From JBGPBY01 sp041481485 (GTDB lineage Bacteria > Acidobacteriota > Terriglobia > 20CM-2-55-15): a stretch of DNA of 11,622 bases. Shown here one piece after another: positions 5,904 through 11,622 of this stretch. The position numbers were made by a program, and so were the translations under genes. The stretch lies in NCBI GenBank assembly GCA_041481485.1, contig JBGPBY010000216.1:1-11622 (forward strand), read 5' to 3'. The number at the start of each line of letters is the position of its first letter. Position 1 is the first letter of the stretch. The notes beneath the pieces are model-generated. The model was not told where the DNA came from. It ran no database searches and saw nothing but the letters and a program-made list of their open reading frames with translations.

Positions 5904-7720
5904 CGGATATCCAGATCCTGATTTCCGGCTCCGAAGACGTCGGACGGATCGAGACTTTTCTTCAGTTCCCTCTTCAGGGACAACGTGGCGGGAGACATGA
6001 TGCGCGGCAGGAATGCACGCCGGAGTTTTCCAACTCCATGATGATGCGACAGCGATCCACCGGAATTCAGAATCTCATCACGGGCAATATTCTCCAGTTC
6101 AAGATATACATCCTGCGGATTGGCAATACCCTTGAAGTAGAAACCAAAGTAGAAATAGATGCAGACACCGGTGCGATACAACTGCGTCACGCGTGCCGTC
6201 ACAAAGGGTTTGCCGGGCAGGTTCCGCCGGGAATATTCCTCGTGAAGACGACGCTTTACGTTTTCGCATAACCGCAATGCGTCTGTCCAGGAAACCGAAG
6301 TCTCAAACGACTCTGCAATGATGTAATAGTTCATGAGGAAGTCACGGATATACGCAATGCTGTAGGTCAGCTGATATCCGCGCCGGCCATTTTCGCCACC
6401 GGCTTTCATGCCGCGATGGCGCGCAGCAATGCGATAAAGATCGCTTTGCTGGAGAGCCACTTCCTGACGGGAACCCTCAAAAACCAGCGTGCAGGCCACC
6501 ATCTTGAATGGTTCGAAACCCTTGATCTTGGTCACGAACAGGCGCTCGAGCTGACTTTTAACTTTGCCGAGGCCGGTGGATGCAGGCTTCAGCGCCAGAC
6601 CGAACTGAAATTGCAGATTATCCACAAGGCGCACGCTCGCCGGCGGCGCCGCTTCGCGGAAAAGGTCGTACATGAAGGCGAAACCATCTTCGAACGTGGG
6701 AAACAGGACGGATCCGTATTCCTGAATCTCAGGCAACGGAAAGATTTTCACCACGGCAGATGTCACAATACCGAGTGTTCCTTCCGAGCCAAACATCAAT
6801 CGCCGCAAGTCCATACCGACGGATTCCCGCGGCGAACTCGCCGTACGTTCGAGCGCTCCGGCTGCAGTGGCGACAGTCACATCGAGAACTATGTCTTCGA
6901 TATTGCCATAGCGGTTTTTCTTCATGCCGCTCGCATTCGTGGCAATCCAGCCGCCGAGCGTCGAAAACTCCACGCTGTCGGGTTCATGCCCCATCGTCAC
7001 ACCGTACTTCCGAAGTTCGGACATGATGTGCCGGCCTACGGCTCCCGCCTGAATGCATGCCAGTTGGTTTTTCTTGTCGATCCAGAGGATGCGATTCATG
7101 CGTGTCATGTCCACGGACGCGATCATTCGCTTCTCGTGGGCGTGACATCGCAGCGCATCCGTCACGTTGGTTCCCCCGCCGTAGGGAATCAAAGTGACGT
7201 CATATTTTTTCGCAGCTTCGACGAGACCGGCGACCTGCTCTTCGGTTTCCGGATAGACCACCAGATCCGGAATGCGGCCAAGTTGTCCATACTTGATCGC
7301 ATACATTTCTTCCTGGGTATGGCCGTGGCCATGCCGCATACGAATTTCGCCATCGGATTCCAGCTGGCCCGGCGAAAGGAATTCCTTGATGCCCGACATG
7401 AATTGCGGGGACAGGCATGCTTCAGGAATTATTGTCGGATAAGACGGCCGGAAGATGTCCCTTGAATCGAGCTTGATGTTGAGCGTTTCCCGAATCCACG
7501 GCAACAGGCGCGGCATTTCCTTGCCGCTGAGTTCATAACGGTTGCCACGGATGATGGCCCGATCTTTCCCGTTGATTTCGAATCGCGTGTCGCGAAAGCC
7601 CCATACATCCAGACTCTCGGCTTCTGCCGGGTTCGGAGAAGGCGGAACATCGGGAATGATCATCGATCCATCTGGCGCAGCTTTTGGAGCAGTCGGCTTC
7701 TGAAATTCTTTGGTGCTCAT
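5900..7720 (-). CDS. Alkyldihydroxyacetonephosphate synthase (AGPS-like FAD enzyme)
   Basis: A 606-residue flavoprotein of the PCMH/VAO family. AGPS replaces the acyl chain of acyl-DHAP by a fatty alcohol, making the glycerol ether bond. It resembles animal AGPS along its whole length, not only in the FAD domain: WGFRDTRFEI (40-49), RIPDLVVYP (149-157), YGGGTNV (180-186), GHEPDS (244-249), GGWIATNASGMKKNRYGNIED (256-276), GSEGTLG (311-317), PASVRLVDN (360-368), GYQLTYSIAYIRD (448-460), ARVTQLY (509-515), CIYFYFGF (520-527) and GGSLSHHHGVGKLR (554-567). The triple His and the aromatic IYFYF block are the catalytic region in the animal enzyme; Arg364 appears to match the human Arg whose mutation causes chondrodysplasia punctata. 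The N-terminal 30 residues are Pro-rich and lack a signal peptide. It heads an operon with the SDR. A D-lactate or glycolate oxidase is much less likely. Confidence 0.92.
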   Translation of the reverse strand: MSTKEFQKPTAPKAAPDGSMIIPDVPPSPNPAEAESLDVWGFRDTRFEINGKDRAIIRGNRYELSGKEMPRLLPWIRETLNIKLDSRDIFRPSYPTIIPEACLSPQFMSGIKEFLSPGQLESDGEIRMRHGHGHTQEEMYAIKYGQLGRIPDLVVYPETEEQVAGLVEAAKKYDVTLIPYGGGTNVTDALRCHAHEKRMIASVDMTRMNRILWIDKKNQLACIQAGAVGRHIMSELRKYGVTMGHEPDSVEFSTLGGWIATNASGMKKNRYGNIEDIVLDVTVATAAGALERTASSPRESVGMDLRRLMFGSEGTLGIVTSAVVKIFPLPEIQEYGSVLFPTFEDGFAFMYDLFREAAPPASVRLVDNLQFQFGLALKPASTGLGKVKSQLERLFVTKIKGFEPFKMVACTLVFEGSRQEVALQQSDLYRIAARHRGMKAGGENGRRGYQLTYSIAYIRDFLMNYYIIAESFETSVSWTDALRLCENVKRRLHEEYSRRNLPGKPFVTARVTQLYRTGVCIYFYFGFYFKGIANPQDVYLELENIARDEILNSGGSLSHHHGVGKLRRAFLPRIMSPATLSLKRELKKSLDPSDVFGAGNQDLDIR

Positions 7721-7732
7721 AGAGCGTAAGCG

Positions 7733-7761
7733 ATTTTATGTGCGATCATCACGAACTGAAA
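7733..7761 (-). promoter_or_regulatory. Candidate promoter of the AGPS-SDR operon
   Basis: On the minus strand TTTCAG (complement of 7756-7761), 17 nt, then TAAAAT (complement of 7733-7738). The -10 matches the consensus at four of six and the -35 is weaker. Transcription would start about 6 nt before the ATG at 7720, and no Shine-Dalgarno is present, so this could be a very short leader. Confidence 0.35.
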
Positions 7762-7803
7762 GCGAAAAGGCGGCAGACCGCCAGTGGAACACGGAACGAC
7801 CCT

Positions 7804-8238
7804 ATGCATGCACTCGATTTGAGAAAATATCCATGGAAAGGAATCTTCAGCGCAGCGTTGTTCCTGGTCACGTTCGGTTGCGCCAACTCGGATTATCGGT
7901 TCGATAAGATCGAAGACGGTAAAACAATTCAATTGCCGCTGAAGTTCGATTCGCTCTACGGCGCAAGAGACGGCGACATGGTCACTGCCGAAGCGCGATT
8001 CTCCTCGGGCGGCGACAACGCACAAATGAACGTTCGACTGCGTCTGGTTCCTCCGGCGGAGTTCGTTTCGGGAACCTATCGCGTGACAGTTGGTGGACAG
8101 ACGATTGAAGGAATTGTCGAATGCCTCTCGCTGGACTATCAGGGAGGTCAGAATTCCGTTCCCAGCATGGGAGGGAGGTTCATATTAAAGCCGGACTACC
8201 GTGTTACCTTCCCTTCCACTCCAATCAAGAGGCGTTAG
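7804..8238 (+). CDS. Small putative lipoprotein of unknown function
   Basis: A 144-residue protein I do not recognise. Residues 1-12 are basic (RKYPWK), followed by a hydrophobic run (IFSAALFLVTFG, 14-25) and Cys26. This has the form of a type II signal peptide, though TFGC is not a textbook lipobox. The mature part is polar and beta-rich, with no catalytic motif (GDMVTAEARFSS, NVRLRLVPPAEF, GTYRVTVGGQTIEG), and would be tethered in the periplasm or at the outer membrane. ATG at 7804 is chosen because it places the hydrophobic run near the N-terminus; the frame is open back to 7738. It lies on the opposite strand between AGPS and PlsY and overlaps the PlsY end by 14 bp, convergently. A role in lipid metabolism cannot be claimed. 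Confidence 0.65.
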   Translation: MHALDLRKYPWKGIFSAALFLVTFGCANSDYRFDKIEDGKTIQLPLKFDSLYGARDGDMVTAEARFSSGGDNAQMNVRLRLVPPAEFVSGTYRVTVGGQTIEGIVECLSLDYQGGQNSVPSMGGRFILKPDYRVTFPSTPIKRR

Positions 8239-8848
8239 GGAAAATATCCTTAATGTTCGATTTATGACGCACAATCACAATCGCCAGCGTCACATAGGCG
8301 AACGTGCCAGCCTCCGCACCCATGTAAACGAAGACGAGTGTCGACAGGACAAACATCGTCGTCATGGATGAAATGGCGCCTTCCTGGCGCCATCCCATCC
8401 GCCGCCCGAATGCGCGCAGAACGGGATAGAGAACCAGGCAGAGCATCAGCTTCCAATTCACGAGATAAAGCAGCATTCCGGCTGTCGTCGCCACTCCTTT
8501 GCCCCCATTCCACTTCAGAAACGGATTCCAGCAATGCCCAACCACTGCAGCAATTCCCATGATCCATTGAACATTTGAGGGTTGGCCCGGAGCAAACAAC
8601 GCCAATGCAACATAGGCTTTGAAAATATCGCCAACCAAAGCCAGTGCGGCGCGAGGATTCTTCGAACGGATGCCGAACTCGCGGCACACCCGGAGAACAT
8701 TATTGAACCCCGGATTCTTCGATCCGGTTTTCGTGATGTCGATGCCCGTACCCAGCATCGCCACTTTTGCAAAGGGAATTGCTCCGATCAGAAAACAGGC
8801 AAGGACTTCCAGCAACTGCACGGCGATTTTCACTTCAATAGGCCTCAC
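8225..8848 (-). CDS. PlsY-family glycerol-phosphate acyltransferase, altered motif 1
   Basis: A 207-residue membrane protein of the PlsY (PF02660) family, which transfers acyl chains from acyl-phosphate to position 1 of glycerol-3-phosphate at the inner membrane. The usual opening is present (CFLIGAIPFAK, 18-28). Motif 1 reads GSKNPGFNNVLR (42-53) instead of GSGNIGATNVLR, keeping the Ser, Asn, Gly, Asn spacing and VLR. Motif 2 is GHCWNPFLKWNGGKGVAT (104-121), and motif 3 is RHKSNI (194-199). Five or six membrane segments are visible. An extra charged insertion (CREFGIRSKNPRAA) follows motif 1. The GTG start at 8848 is provisional: GAGG lies only 2 nt upstream, and GTG at 8833 has GTGAGG 9 nt upstream. 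Proximity to AGPS raises the possibility that it acylates DHAP; otherwise it may be a second or the only PlsY. Confidence 0.85.
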   Translation of the reverse strand: MRPIEVKIAVQLLEVLACFLIGAIPFAKVAMLGTGIDITKTGSKNPGFNNVLRVCREFGIRSKNPRAALALVGDIFKAYVALALFAPGQPSNVQWIMGIAAVVGHCWNPFLKWNGGKGVATTAGMLLYLVNWKLMLCLVLYPVLRAFGRRMGWRQEGAISSMTTMFVLSTLVFVYMGAEAGTFAYVTLAIVIVRHKSNIKDIFPNAS

Positions 8849-8857
8849 ACCCTCGCA

Positions 8858-8866
8858 TGTTAGAAT
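8858..8866 (+). promoter_or_regulatory. Extended -10 element for the small ORF/rhomboid pair
   Basis: TGT-TAGAAT (8858-8866) matches the extended -10 form TGN-TATAAT at all but one position. It ends 7 nt before the ATG at 8874. No convincing -35 lies at the right distance, which is usual for extended -10 promoters. Predicted start is at or one base before the ATG, so the message would be leaderless. Confidence 0.45.
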
Positions 8867-8873
8867 CTGATCA

Positions 8874-9053
8874 ATGGTACGTTATTACGCTGCAAGGGGC
8901 CTCCAACTGGCCGGGCTTATTCTAACCGGAGAAGCGATGCTCATGTACTTCGGCGCCCCGGCAGACAGGATGGACCCGCTGTTGCGAACGGCCTCCATCG
9001 GCGTGGCGATATTCTGCGCCGGTTATTTTCTTCAGCCCTCGAAGGGATCGTAG
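8874..9053 (+). CDS. Small two-helix membrane protein (59 aa)
   Basis: Translates from ATG at 8874 as 59 residues starting MVRYYAARGLQLAGLILTGE and ending YFLQPSKGS. Two hydrophobic stretches (about residues 10-26 and 40-53) are joined by an acidic-basic loop (APADRMDP), giving a hairpin-like membrane protein. I do not recognise a family. Reality is supported by a -10-like box 7 nt upstream and by its stop, TAG at 9051-9053, sharing its last base with the GTG start of the rhomboid gene, which is tight translational coupling. Its placement suggests a partner, regulator or substrate of the rhomboid protease, but that is inference. It is divergent from plsY; the two start codons are 25 bp apart. 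Confidence 0.68.
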   Translation: MVRYYAARGLQLAGLILTGEAMLMYFGAPADRMDPLLRTASIGVAIFCAGYFLQPSKGS

Positions 9054-9778
9054 TGTCGCGCTATAACCGTTCGACATCATCGGGACTCGGTTATCCAATA
9101 TGGAGTCCCGCCGTTCGTGTTCTCATCATCATCTGCATCGTTGTTTATGTACTGCAGCAGCTGGACAGCTTCGCGGGAGGAGGCCAAGCGTTAATCTTCA
9201 GATTTGGGCTCGTTCCGCTGCTGGTGACTCACAGCTTCTATCTATGGCAGCTGGTTACCTACATCTTCCTGCACGGCGGAGTCACCCACATTCTGTTCAA
9301 CATGCTCTTTCTCTGGATGTTCGGTTCGGACCTCGAACGGCATTGGGGAACGCGGCGGTTTACCAACTATTTTTTCATCTGCGGCATCGGTGCCGGCATC
9401 CTGACTATCGTGCTATCACCGTCGTCTCCAGTTCCCATAATTGGAGCTTCCGGCGCGATATACGGAATTCTTCTGGCCTACGGAATGTTATTTCCCAATC
9501 GGATTATTATCTTCATCATCTTTCCGATTCCGGCCAAGTGGCTGGTCATCATCCTGGGCGGAATTGCGTTTCTCTCGTCACTGTCGGCTAACAACGGCGT
9601 CGCGAATGTGGCACATCTGGGCGGAATGTTGTTCGGATTCCTTTATCTCAAAGGTAAAGGTATGGGACCGAATTTCAAATGGCGCTACGAGCAATGGCAG
9701 CGCCAGCGTCTGCGCCGGAAATTCGACGTCTATTACAATGAAAAACAGCGCAAAGACAACGACCGCTGGCGGAATTAG
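9053..9778 (+). CDS. Rhomboid family intramembrane serine protease
   Basis: A 241-residue polytopic membrane protease that cleaves transmembrane segments of other proteins. Six helices can be drawn from about 21 to 200. The catalytic Ser133 sits in GASGAIYG (131-138) and the catalytic His188 in NVAHLGGMLFG (185-195). The L1/helix-2 signature is HGGVTHILFNMLFLWMFG (74-91), with the HxxxN oxyanion-hole type residues at His79 and Asn83. The C-terminal 35 residues (WRYEQWQRQRLRRKFDVYY onward) are strongly basic and aromatic and would lie in the cytoplasm. GTG at 9053 has GGGA 5 nt upstream and overlaps the stop of the small upstream gene by one base. The natural substrate is unknown. It ends 5 bp from the convergent GNAT gene. 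Confidence 0.92.
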   Translation: MSRYNRSTSSGLGYPIWSPAVRVLIIICIVVYVLQQLDSFAGGGQALIFRFGLVPLLVTHSFYLWQLVTYIFLHGGVTHILFNMLFLWMFGSDLERHWGTRRFTNYFFICGIGAGILTIVLSPSSPVPIIGASGAIYGILLAYGMLFPNRIIIFIIFPIPAKWLVIILGGIAFLSSLSANNGVANVAHLGGMLFGFLYLKGKGMGPNFKWRYEQWQRQRLRRKFDVYYNEKQRKDNDRWRN

Positions 9779-9783
9779 CGGGA

Positions 9784-10314
9784 TTAAGGGATTCTGCAGC
9801 TGTCGCTTCGCATGATGGAGAACAAGATAGCGTCATGAGTCTTGTCATTCAGACGCAGACGGCCTCGCAGCATTCCTTCCCAGACAGCGCCAACCTTTGC
9901 AGCGACCCGTAAACTGGCCAGATTGCCGACCGCAACGATGATTTCCAATCGCTCCAGATCCGTATTCGCGAACGCCCATCGGGCAAGCAGACGCGCGGCT
10001 GCGGTTGCATTGCCGCGGCCGCAGGCCGAAGTGCGAACCCAATACCCCAGATTCGCCAGACGATTCTCCGGCTGAATGCCATTCAGGCCGCACACACCGA
10101 GAATTTGCTCATTCGAAACAATTGCGAACTGATATTGATTGCCCTGCTGAAAGGCGTCGATTTGCGTCTCGATCCATTCCGTTGCCTCCGAGACGCTGTA
10201 CTCGGAACGGCACCATGGCATCCATGGCTTCAACGCGTCCGCGGATTCGACCACGGCTTCGTAGAGTGCTTCGGTATCCGTCAGTTGAAAGGGCCGAATC
10301 GATACGTCATTCAC
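9784..10314 (-). CDS. GNAT N-acetyltransferase (RimJ/RimL-like)
   Basis: A 176-residue acetyltransferase of the Acetyltransf_3 type, which uses acetyl-CoA to modify amino groups of proteins or small molecules. SIRPFQLTDTEAL (5-17) is the usual opening strand and helix. WIETQIDAF (47-55) and LGVCGLNGIQPENRLANLGYWV (72-93) match the central sheet. The CoA pyrophosphate loop is RTSACGRGNATAA (94-106), and NLASLRVAAKVGAVWEG (131-147) is the typical C-terminal signature. The frame is open to 10443, but that part runs through the preceding gene. GTG at 10314, four bases after the DUF952 stop, fits both the family start and operon spacing. The acetyl acceptor cannot be told. It is the last gene of the rlpA-led run. 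Confidence 0.85.
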   Translation of the reverse strand: MNDVSIRPFQLTDTEALYEAVVESADALKPWMPWCRSEYSVSEATEWIETQIDAFQQGNQYQFAIVSNEQILGVCGLNGIQPENRLANLGYWVRTSACGRGNATAAARLLARWAFANTDLERLEIIVAVGNLASLRVAAKVGAVWEGMLRGRLRLNDKTHDAILFSIMRSDSCRIP

Positions 10315-10318
10315 GGCA

Positions 10319-10660
10319 TCATCGTTTGATCGAAGGCTTGCAGAAGGTGCCGTCCTCAGAACGTCGAATGACTTCCACTCTGAGAATGGCGTCGCGATTG
10401 AGCGGACCGTAGATGTGAGGGAAAATTTCTGCGGGATCGTCATATTGAATCCGTGAGGTCACCGCATCCTTGTTGATATGAAGCACCACAAACGGTTCGG
10501 GATTGGACTTGTAGTAGCGGGTCAGGGTCATGGCAATCCCCTCCAGCCCATCGGTGGTGTGGATGAATCCTTCCTTCGCAAAATCCGCGGGAACATAGGG
10601 AATGCCTGGATCCAGGCTATCCCAATAGCTCTTTGGCGTTCCATGGAATGTGATGTTCAT
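10319..10660 (-). CDS. DUF952 family protein
   Basis: A 113-residue cytoplasmic protein matching the DUF952 (PF06108) pattern: an N-terminal FHGTPKSYWDSL (5-16), the EGFIHTTDGLEGIAMTL block (30-46), a strand with VVLHINKDAV (58-67) and the near-invariant FPHIYGPLNRDAI (80-92) followed by a closing strand. The function of the family is unknown; its fold has been compared with ADP-ribosyltransferase-like domains, which I mention only as recollection. ATG at 10660 has no Shine-Dalgarno, and the base run before it is half of an inverted repeat. It starts 12 bp after rlpA and ends 4 bp before the acetyltransferase, so it is likely the middle gene of a three-gene transcript. Confidence 0.85.
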   Translation of the reverse strand: MNITFHGTPKSYWDSLDPGIPYVPADFAKEGFIHTTDGLEGIAMTLTRYYKSNPEPFVVLHINKDAVTSRIQYDDPAEIFPHIYGPLNRDAILRVEVIRRSEDGTFCKPSIKR

Positions 10661-10681
10661 TTGAACTGAGGTTTAGTTCAA
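10661..10681. repeat. Perfect 7 bp dyad between rlpA and the DUF952 gene
   Basis: TTGAACT (10661-10667), 7 nt, AGTTCAA (10675-10681). It covers the rlpA stop codon and reaches the ATG of the DUF952 gene. The half-site resembles the TTGAA/TTCAA words in the operator at 3341-3365. It could be an operator, a weak mRNA stem that hides the start site, or chance. Confidence 0.45.
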
Positions 10682-11410
10682 CCGTACCACAAACGTGTTC
10701 AAATGCTCGTCCTGCAGTTTCCTGGCAAGTTCTTCGGCAGCTTTCATATCTCCGACTTTTCCGACTCGAACTCGATACAGCGTCTGGTCCGTCATGATCG
10801 TTTGAATGGAGACATCGCTGTATCTCATCGCGAGTTTGTCGCGCAATTCCGCCGCTGCGGACTCGCTCTGAAATGCTCCAACCTGCACGGCGAAGAGCGG
10901 TTGCGGCGACGATTCATTCGCGGGCGGGGAAGACTCTGGAACAGGCACAGGAATTGACGGACTACCGGCGGCTGGAGCCGATGCAGAACCCGAAGGCTTC
11001 GACACCGGTGAACCTTTTTTCAACACCTTCAGCTGGACTGGCGCGATACCGGCACGCACCAAATCGATTTCTTTTGCTGCCGCCAGCGAAAGGTCGATGA
11101 CGCGCCCCTTCACAAACGGACCGCGGTCGTTAATGCGAACATCCACGTCCTCGCCGTTCGCCAGATTGTGCACCCGCACCACCGTATCGAACGGAAGCGT
11201 CTTGTGCGCCGCCGTCATTGCATTGTATGTGTCGAAGATTTCACCACTGGCCGTCTTTCGTCCGTTGTAAGGCTCGGCATAATAGGAAGCGATGCCCTGC
11301 AGTTCGGACTTGGCAATTTTCCCTGATGACGGAACGGAGGCTCGCGCTTTCCCGTGACCGCATGCCGAAAGAGGGAATATCAGAACCAGCAGTAAAGCAA
11401 GCCGATGCAT
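10673..11410 (-). CDS. rlpA: RlpA-type septal lytic transglycosylase lipoprotein
   Basis: A 245-residue outer-membrane-type lipoprotein. RlpA proteins cut glycan strands stripped of peptides at the division septum and help daughter cells separate. The signal peptide MHRLALLLVLIFPLSAC gives lipobox LSAC with Cys17. The double-psi beta-barrel domain (about 39-130) has GIASYYAEPYNGRKTASGE (39-57), MTAAHKTLPF (65-74) and VRINDRGPFVKGRVIDLS (91-108), including the catalytic Asp95. A Pro/Ser/Ala-rich linker (131-170) leads to a SPOR domain (about 172-244, FAVQVGAFQSESAA ... YRVRVGKVG ... FVVRLN) that binds denuded septal peptidoglycan. ATG at 11410 gives an ideal lipoprotein signal; an in-frame ATG at 11452 would add 14 residues (MWKQFVHILWYYFR) and cannot be excluded. 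It heads the DUF952-GNAT run. Confidence 0.9.
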   Translation of the reverse strand: MHRLALLLVLIFPLSACGHGKARASVPSSGKIAKSELQGIASYYAEPYNGRKTASGEIFDTYNAMTAAHKTLPFDTVVRVHNLANGEDVDVRINDRGPFVKGRVIDLSLAAAKEIDLVRAGIAPVQLKVLKKGSPVSKPSGSASAPAAGSPSIPVPVPESSPPANESSPQPLFAVQVGAFQSESAAAELRDKLAMRYSDVSIQTIMTDQTLYRVRVGKVGDMKAAEELARKLQDEHLNTFVVRLN

Positions 11411-11474
11411 TCGGAAGTAATACCACAAGATATGGACGAACTGTTTCCACATTTGCTCAATATTTGGGACTTTC

Positions 11475-11538
11475 CTGTCTGAGCCGCTTAGCGGCGACAG
11501 ATCAAGAAAATTGCTGGGTCTGTCGTGCCTTACGGCAC
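11475..11538. repeat. Pair of REP-like hairpins in opposite orientation
   Basis: GCCGC-TTA-GCGGC-GACAG at 11483-11500 on the plus strand, and GTGCC-GTAA-GGCAC-GACAG at 11520-11538 on the minus strand, 19 nt apart and tail to tail. The first is also flanked by CTGTC at 11475-11479, which can pair with its own GACAG tail around a TGA bulge. Both units have the same plan as those at 4831-5044. This looks like a minimal two-REP element upstream of rlpA. Confidence 0.72.
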
Positions 11539-11622
11539 CTTGTTCTTCCTGGATTGATGTTCCACCCGCCGACGCCGATGGCTAAGTGCCCCATTTCTTA
11601 AATACAGCAACGTATGTTCGAA
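11539..11622. other. Right-edge intergenic stretch with no supported gene
   Basis: After the REP-like pair I see no start codon with a ribosome site, no RNA gene and no clear terminator up to the window end. A gene may begin just outside; nothing here decides it. Confidence 0.4.

Noticed and set aside
6416..7465. Long open frame (349 codons) on the plus strand inside the AGPS gene
   Set aside because: It is antisense to a strongly recognised AGPS coding region, shows no domain or ribosome site, and has the His/Arg-rich composition typical of a shadow frame.
10315..10443. N-terminal extension of the GNAT protein up to 10443
   Set aside because: It overlaps the DUF952 coding region; the family start and 4 bp gene spacing favour the GTG at 10314.
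11218..11601. Plus-strand open frame antisense to rlpA and across the REP-like pair
   Set aside because: The opposite strand encodes a convincing RlpA lipoprotein signal and domain; this frame is Cys/Arg-rich and reads through palindromes.

Overview
The window looks like chromosomal DNA of a free-living, mid-GC, Gram-negative-type bacterium. Acidobacteriota is the best guess; I inferred this from protein families and base composition, and no rRNA or other marker gene is present. Supporting signs are a lipoprotein-type RlpA with a SPOR domain, a second probable lipoprotein, a DisA-like 'DACNV' sensor protein, a full-length eukaryote-like alkyl-DHAP synthase, and REP-like palindromes between genes. 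I see no phage, insertion-sequence, CRISPR, tRNA or rRNA gene.

Layout. 1-178: a long hairpin and an intrinsic terminator-like repeat, probably closing a gene left of the window. 185-1993 (+): a DUF2306 membrane protein and a DisA_N/DAC-like sensor protein. 1999-3285 (-): an MFS exporter, convergent with the sensor gene. 3286-3389: a divergent regulatory region with a perfect palindromic operator. 3390-4798 (+): a GbsR/MarR-type regulator overlapping a TIGR01777 NAD-dependent epimerase by 4 bp. 4799-5108: a gene-free stretch built almost wholly of nested inverted repeats. 5109-7720 (-): an alkyl-DHAP synthase (AGPS) followed, with a 4 bp overlap, by a short-chain dehydrogenase. 7804-8238 (+): a small putative lipoprotein. 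8225-8848 (-): a PlsY-family acyltransferase with an altered first motif. 8874-9778 (+): a 59-residue membrane protein coupled to a rhomboid protease. 9784-11410 (-): an apparent operon rlpA - DUF952 - GNAT acetyltransferase. 11475-11538: two more REP-like hairpins.

The main functional story is a possible bacterial glycerol-ether-lipid module. AGPS swaps the acyl chain of acyl-DHAP for a fatty alcohol. The product then needs a ketone reductase, which in animals and yeast is an SDR protein, and here an SDR gene overlaps AGPS. AGPS also needs acyl-DHAP as substrate, and a PlsY-like acyltransferase with a modified glycerol-phosphate motif lies 505 bp upstream on the same strand. AGPS identity is strongly supported by sequence. 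The roles of the SDR and of PlsY in this pathway are inferred from context.

Other points: the regulator/exporter pair has a clear operator; the DAC-like protein keeps DGA but has lost the last Arg of the RHR motif; two genes have -10-like boxes exactly 7 nt upstream of the ATG, compatible with leaderless transcripts; and the same palindrome family (hairpin followed by GACAG) occurs at 4.8-5.0 kb and at 11.5 kb.
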